The notes under the pieces: generated by a model
What the model was told of the DNA's origin: nothing
The model's input: the letters and a program-made list of their open reading frames with translations, nothing else
The model's database searches: none
Made by a program: the position numbers and the translations under genes
From: Pseudomonadota bacterium
Lineage (GTDB): Bacteria > Pseudomonadota > Alphaproteobacteria > Sphingomonadales > Sphingomonadaceae
DNA length: 8,050 nt
Direction: 5' to 3'
Assembly: GCA_023387085.1 (NCBI GenBank)
Contig: JAEWIL010000160.1
Coordinates: forward strand, 1-8,050
Shown: positions 5,143 to 8,050 of the stretch, in pieces
How positions within the stretch are numbered: the first letter of the stretch is position 1
Layout of the letters: every line of letters starts with the position of its first letter

Positions 5143-5219
5143 GCGCCCGTAGCTCAGCTGGATAGAGCACCCGCCTTCTAAGCGGGTGGTCGCAGGTTCG
5201 AATCCTGCCGGGCGCGCCA
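5143..5219 (+). tRNA. tRNA-Arg, anticodon UCU
   Basis: A complete cloverleaf can be drawn. The acceptor stem is GCGCCCG (5143-5149) with CGGGCGC (5209-5215); D stem GCTC/GAGC; anticodon stem CCCGC/GCGGG around the loop CTTCTAA with TCT at 5177-5179; T stem GCAGG/CCTGC around TTCGAAT; discriminator G at 5216; and an encoded CCA at 5217-5219. It decodes AGA, and AGG by wobble, codons that are rare in this high-GC sequence. No mobile element or duplicated tRNA end is visible beside it in this window. Confidence 0.98.
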
Positions 5220-5246
5220 TTGATTCCGCTGTCGCCGCCACCCGCG

Positions 5247-5414
5247 TTATTCGCGCGCCTGCTCGGCGCGCTTCAGCTTGCGCGCTTTCTGCTCGTGCCT
5301 GACCGCGGCTTCGCGCAACCGGCGCGCGAGGAAGGGATCGTCGGACGCGTTCGCTTTCAGCCGGGCGACGCGCGCCAGCTGCTCGAAATATATGGAGTCG
5401 CGAATCTGGTCCAT
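5247..5414 (-). CDS. Small charged helical protein (55 aa), function unknown
   Basis: This encodes 55 residues beginning MDQIRDSIYFEQLARVARLK and ending KRAEQARE. It is rich in Arg, Lys, Glu and Ala and looks like a single long helix or helical hairpin, with no membrane segment or cysteine. Support for coding comes from the strong G/C third-position pattern over the whole frame, an in-frame stop nine codons upstream, and no other start between that stop and the ATG at 5414. Against it, no ribosome site precedes the ATG, so translation may be leaderless or the call may be wrong. It is convergent with the tRNA gene (27-base gap) and divergent from ahpC. I do not recognise the family. Confidence 0.6.
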   Translation of the reverse strand: MDQIRDSIYFEQLARVARLKANASDDPFLARRLREAAVRHEQKARKLKRAEQARE

Positions 5415-5497
5415 TCGGGGACGGTTATCACGACCGCGTCACAAAAGACCTAACGCAATTGCGCGATTTTTTCCCGAATCGGGGCAGGCCGGCGAGC

Positions 5498-5523
5498 ATC
5501 GAAGATTGATCGAAAATTTCGAT
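5498..5523 (+). promoter_or_regulatory. Candidate regulator site upstream of ahpC
   Basis: Three copies of one six-base unit occur: ATCGAA at 5498-5503, ATCGAA at 5509-5514 and its inverse TTCGAT at 5518-5523. The last two form a perfect 15-base palindrome, ATCGAAAATTTCGAT (5509-5523). The first two are 11 bp apart, one helical turn, as expected for a multimeric regulator. It lies 82-107 bases before the ahpC start. A LysR-type peroxide sensor such as OxyR is a reasonable guess from the target gene, but the motif is not the classical OxyR sequence. Confidence 0.45.
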
Positions 5524-5604
5524 TAAAAGCGGCAATATTTTCACTTTCCGCGCTGCAACAAACATGGCTAGAGGGAGCCTCCAACAACCAAGGAGCTCTC
5601 CCGA

Positions 5605-6168
5605 ATGTCTGTTCTGAACACGACCCTGAAGCCTTTCAACGCCACCGCTTACAAGGACGGCAAGTTCGTCGACATCAGCGACGAAAGCGTCAAGGGCAAG
5701 TGGGCGGTCTTCTTCTTCTATCCCGCCGACTTCACCTTCGTCTGCCCGACCGAACTCGAGGATCTCGCCGACATCTACCCGACGCTGCAGAAGATGGACG
5801 TCGAAGTCTATGCCGTGTCGACCGACACGCATTTCAGCCACAAGGCGTGGCACGACACCTCGCCGGCGATCGGCAAGATCAACTATTATATGGTCGGCGA
5901 CCAGAACCACACGCTCTCGAAGAATTTCGAGGTTCTGCGTGAAGGCGTCGGCCTCGCCGACCGCGGCACCTTCGTTCTCGATCCGCAGGGCGAAATCCAG
6001 CTCCTCGAAATCACCCCCGAGGGCGTGGGCCGCAACGCCGCCGAACTGCTGCGCAAGATCAAGGCGCTGCAATATTGGGTCAGCCACCCGGGCGAAGTCT
6101 GCCCCGCGAAGTGGGAAGAGGGCGCCGAAACGCTCGCGCCCTCGCTCGACCTCGTCGGCAAGATTTAA
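5605..6168 (+). CDS. ahpC: Alkyl hydroperoxide reductase subunit C (peroxiredoxin)
   Basis: This encodes 187 residues, the same length as the E. coli protein. It is a typical 2-Cys peroxiredoxin of the cytoplasm that reduces H2O2, organic peroxides and peroxynitrite. The peroxidatic Cys47 is in FTFVCPTE with the expected Pro40 and Thr44; the resolving Cys166 is in HPGEVCPAKW. Other family stretches are VYAVSTDTHFSHKAWHD and GLADRGTFVLDP. AAGGAG lies nine bases before the ATG. ahpF, its reductase, follows on the same strand after 182 bases that contain a long hairpin and a palindromic repeat, so the two may be one operon with ahpC made in excess. An ATCGAA-type operator candidate lies upstream. 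Confidence 0.98.
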   Translation: MSVLNTTLKPFNATAYKDGKFVDISDESVKGKWAVFFFYPADFTFVCPTELEDLADIYPTLQKMDVEVYAVSTDTHFSHKAWHDTSPAIGKINYYMVGDQNHTLSKNFEVLREGVGLADRGTFVLDPQGEIQLLEITPEGVGRNAAELLRKIKALQYWVSHPGEVCPAKWEEGAETLAPSLDLVGKI

Positions 6169-6181
6169 GCGATCGTAAAAC

Positions 6182-6214
6182 GCCGTGTGCCTCTGTGCAG
6201 ACAGAGGCACCGGC
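6182..6214 (+). other. Strong hairpin between ahpC and ahpF
   Basis: GTGCCTCTGT (6187-6196) and ACAGAGGCAC (6201-6210) form a perfect 10-bp stem around GCAG. The stem extends by GCCG/CGGC (6182-6185 with 6211-6214) past a one-base bulge at 6186. It begins 14 bases after the ahpC stop codon. No T-run follows (AAATTG), so it is not a standard intrinsic terminator. It could protect the 3' end of ahpC mRNA or cause partial termination. Confidence 0.7.
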
Positions 6215-6225
6215 AAATTGACGCG

Positions 6226-6323
6226 CGTCATCGCGAGCGAAGCGAAGCAATCTCCAGCCTGAAACCTTCCACAAGGTCGATGACTGGGGATTGCCGCGTC
6301 GCCTTCGGCTCCTCGCAATGACG
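6226..6323. repeat. Palindromic repeat, CGTCATTGCGAGCGAAG family
   Basis: The left arm at 6226-6257 (CATCGCGAGCGAAGCGAAGC within it) and the right arm at 6284-6323 (ending CTCCTCGCAATGACG) are imperfect inverted copies, with matching ends CGTCAT/ATGACG and GCAATC/GATTGC. This is a common intergenic repeat type in alphaproteobacteria. It separates ahpC from ahpF and ends 27 bases before the ahpF start. An in-frame extension of ahpF to 6291 would translate this repeat and is rejected. Confidence 0.75.
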
Positions 6324-6350
6324 ATCTCAACTCAAGCAGGAACTCTCCCC

Positions 6351-7934
6351 ATGCTCGACGCCAATCTGAAGCAGCAGCTTCAAGGGCTGCTCACGAATCT
6401 TCGTGAACCGATCGAACTGATCTCGTCGCTCGGCGACGATGCCAAGTCGGCCGAGCTGGCAACCCTGCTGGGCGACATTGCCGCGCTCTCGGACATGGTC
6501 AGCGTGATCCGCGCCGACGACGATGCGCGCCGCCCCAGCTTTCTGATCCGCCGCGCCAGCGACGCCAATGTCGCCGTGCGCTTCGCCGGCATCCCGATGG
6601 GGCATGAATTCACCTCGCTCGTCCTCGCTTTGCTCCAGGTCGGCGGCCACCCGCCGAAGGTCGCGCCCGAGGTGCTGGAGCAAGTGGCGGCACTCGACGG
6701 CGATTATCACTTCGAAACCTATTTCTCGCTGTCGTGCCAGAATTGCCCCGACATCGTGCAGGCGCTCAACCTGATGAGCGTCGTCAATCCGCGCATCACC
6801 CACACCGCGATCGACGGCGGGCTGTTCCAGGCCGAGGTCGAGGAGCGCAAGATCATGGCGGTGCCGACGATCTTCCTGAACGGGGAGAATTTCGGTCAGG
6901 GCCGCATGGAACTCGAACAGATCCTCGCGAAGCTCGATACCGGCGCCGAAGCCAAAGCGGCCGAAAAGATCGCCGCCAAGGACGCTTTCGACGTGCTCGT
7001 CATTGGCGGCGGCCCCGCGGGCGCCGCAGCCGCGATTTACGCCGCGCGCAAGGGGATCCGCACCGGCATCGCCGCCGAGCGCTTCGGCGGGCAGGTGCTC
7101 GACACGATGGCGATCGAGAATTTCATCTCGGTCCAGCACACCGAAGGGCCGAAGCTCGTCGCGCAGCTCGAACAGCATGTGAAGGATTATGACGTCGACA
7201 TCATGAACCTACAGCGCGCCGAGAAGCTGATCCCCGCGAAGACGGAAGGCGGCCTGCACGAGGTGAAGCTCGCAAGCGGCGCGTCTTTGAAGGCGCGCAC
7301 CGTGATCCTGTCGACCGGCGCGCGCTGGCGCCAGCTCGGCGTTCCGGGCGAGGACCAGTATCGCAACAAGGGCGTGGCCTATTGCCCGCACTGCGACGGT
7401 CCGCTCTACAAGGGCAAGCGCGTCGCGGTGATCGGCGGCGGCAACAGCGGCGTCGAGGCGGCGATCGACCTGGCCGGCATCGTCGCGCATGTCACGCTGA
7501 TCGAGTTCGACAGCCAGCTGCGCGCCGACGCGGTGCTCCAGCGTAAGCTCGCCAGCCTGCCCAACGTCAAGATCATCACCTCGGCGCTGACCACCGAAGT
7601 GCTCGGCGACGGCGAGAAGGTCACGGGCCTGTCGTACAAGGATCGCAACAAGGACGAGCTGCACCAGGTCGAGCTCGAGGGCATCTTCGTCCAGATCGGC
7701 CTCGTCCCGAACACCGAATGGCTGAAGGACAGCGTCACCTTGTCGCGGCACGGCGAGATCGAGGTCGATCATCGCGGCGAGACGAGCCAGGCCGGCATCT
7801 TCGCGGCGGGCGATTGCACCACGGTTCCCTACAAGCAGATCGTGATCGCGATGGGCGAAGGGTCGAAGGCGGCGCTGTCGGCGTTCGATTATATGATCCG
7901 CCTTCCCGCCGAAGCGGAAGCCGAAGCGGCGTAA
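6351..7934 (+). CDS. ahpF: Alkyl hydroperoxide reductase subunit F
   Basis: This encodes 527 residues, a flavoprotein that passes electrons from NADH through FAD and two disulfides to AhpC. The N-terminal double-thioredoxin domain carries Cys129-x2-Cys132 (SCQNCPD), the centre that reduces AhpC. The FAD motif GGGPAG is at 219-224, the redox-active Cys345-x2-Cys348 is in YCPHCDGP, and the pyridine-nucleotide motif GGGNSG is at 362-367. The C-terminal FAD stretch GIFAAGDCTTVPYKQ begins about 482. These positions equal those of the E. coli enzyme as I know it. The start at 6351 (MLDANLKQQL) fits the family and has AGGAA eight bases upstream. It lies downstream of ahpC, its substrate partner. Confidence 0.98.
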   Translation: MLDANLKQQLQGLLTNLREPIELISSLGDDAKSAELATLLGDIAALSDMVSVIRADDDARRPSFLIRRASDANVAVRFAGIPMGHEFTSLVLALLQVGGHPPKVAPEVLEQVAALDGDYHFETYFSLSCQNCPDIVQALNLMSVVNPRITHTAIDGGLFQAEVEERKIMAVPTIFLNGENFGQGRMELEQILAKLDTGAEAKAAEKIAAKDAFDVLVIGGGPAGAAAAIYAARKGIRTGIAAERFGGQVLDTMAIENFISVQHTEGPKLVAQLEQHVKDYDVDIMNLQRAEKLIPAKTEGGLHEVKLASGASLKARTVILSTGARWRQLGVPGEDQYRNKGVAYCPHCDGPLYKGKRVAVIGGGNSGVEAAIDLAGIVAHVTLIEFDSQLRADAVLQRKLASLPNVKIITSALTTEVLGDGEKVTGLSYKDRNKDELHQVELEGIFVQIGLVPNTEWLKDSVTLSRHGEIEVDHRGETSQAGIFAAGDCTTVPYKQIVIAMGEGSKAALSAFDYMIRLPAEAEAEAA

Positions 7935-7942
7935 CTCCAAAT

Positions 7943-8050
7943 CCTCGCTGTCGCGCAGCCATGGGGAGGGGGACCGCGGCGAAGCGGTGGTGGAGGGGCC
8001 GCGTGATCGCGCCCCTCCGTCAGCGCTGCGCGCTGCCACCTCCCATCGCT
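7943..8050. repeat. Compound GC-rich palindromic repeat after ahpF (runs off the window)
   Basis: Several nested hairpins follow the ahpF stop. GGAGGGGC (7992-7999) pairs with GCCCCTCC (8011-8018), with an inner GCG/CGC around TGAT; CAGCGC (8021-8026) pairs with GCGCTG (8030-8035). The outer arm 7943-7966 is an inverted near-copy of bases 1-24, so the complete element should end just past the window edge. It may act as the transcription end of ahpF, but no T-run is seen. No gene is visible from 7935 to the end. Confidence 0.75.

Noticed and set aside
5143..5219. tRNA-Arg as an integration site for a mobile element
   Set aside because: No integrase gene and no duplicated tRNA 3' end were found in the window; both flanks look like ordinary chromosome.
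5473..5483. CCCGAATCGGG palindrome as a terminator
   Set aside because: The T-run lies on its left in the plus strand, so neither strand has a stem followed by Ts; its role is unclear.
6182..6214. Intrinsic terminator of ahpC
   Set aside because: The stem is strong but is followed by AAATTG, with no T-run, so it is listed as a hairpin only.
5428..6330. 300-codon minus-strand frame opposite ahpC
   Set aside because: It is antisense to a full-length AhpC and begins in a palindromic repeat.
6291..6350. ahpF start at 6291, adding 20 residues
   Set aside because: The added residues translate the palindromic repeat; the family start and ribosome site are at 6351.
7209..8039. 276-codon minus-strand frame opposite ahpF
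   Set aside because: It is antisense to the intact AhpF reductase domain and starts in the terminal repeat.

Overview
The window looks like chromosomal DNA from an alphaproteobacterium of the order Sphingomonadales (a Sphingopyxis/Sphingomonas-like genome). The basis is high GC (spot counts of 67-70% inside purQ and ahpF), codon use strongly biased to G/C third positions, the character of the proteins, and several families of short palindromic intergenic repeats typical of sphingomonads. No search was run, so the genus is inference.

Layout, left to right. Positions 1-305 hold no gene, only three pieces of intergenic palindromic repeat. Positions 306-444 are a truncated copy of the 3' end of a hypothetical gene whose full copy lies at 1396-1818 (minus). 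Between them is a roughly 950-bp, lower-GC segment with one minus-strand gene for an exported protein with a C-terminal TonB-like domain. Next comes a minus-strand iron-storage pair, bfd (2679-2852) and bfr (2098-2580). bfr has its own promoter-like sequence between the two genes and a terminator beyond it; paired inverted repeats lie upstream of bfd. Divergent from bfd is purS-purQ (3053-3966, plus), two subunits of FGAM synthetase. purQ overlaps the end of a convergent gene for a small membrane protein (3928-4314, minus), which follows directly on a YhhQ-type queuosine-precursor transporter (4321-5070, minus). A tRNA-Arg(UCU) gene (5143-5219, plus) and a 55-codon minus-strand small gene (5247-5414) come next. 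The right part is ahpC (5605-6168) and ahpF (6351-7934), the two-component alkyl hydroperoxide reductase, with a long hairpin and a repeat between them. The window ends inside another palindromic repeat whose far end matches the first 24 bases of the window.

Functionally the window is mostly housekeeping: iron storage and release (Bfr/Bfd), peroxide detoxification (AhpC/AhpF), purine synthesis (PurS/PurQ) and tRNA-modification precursor uptake. Bfr and AhpCF both limit iron/peroxide chemistry, but they are separated by unrelated genes and need not be co-regulated. I did not find a new multi-gene system. The most interesting signals are the 138-bp duplication bracketing the TonB-domain gene, the tandem operator-like repeats before bfd, a hairpin plus T-run in the leader of the hypothetical gene, the repeated ATCGAA motif before ahpC, and the density and variety of palindromic repeats.
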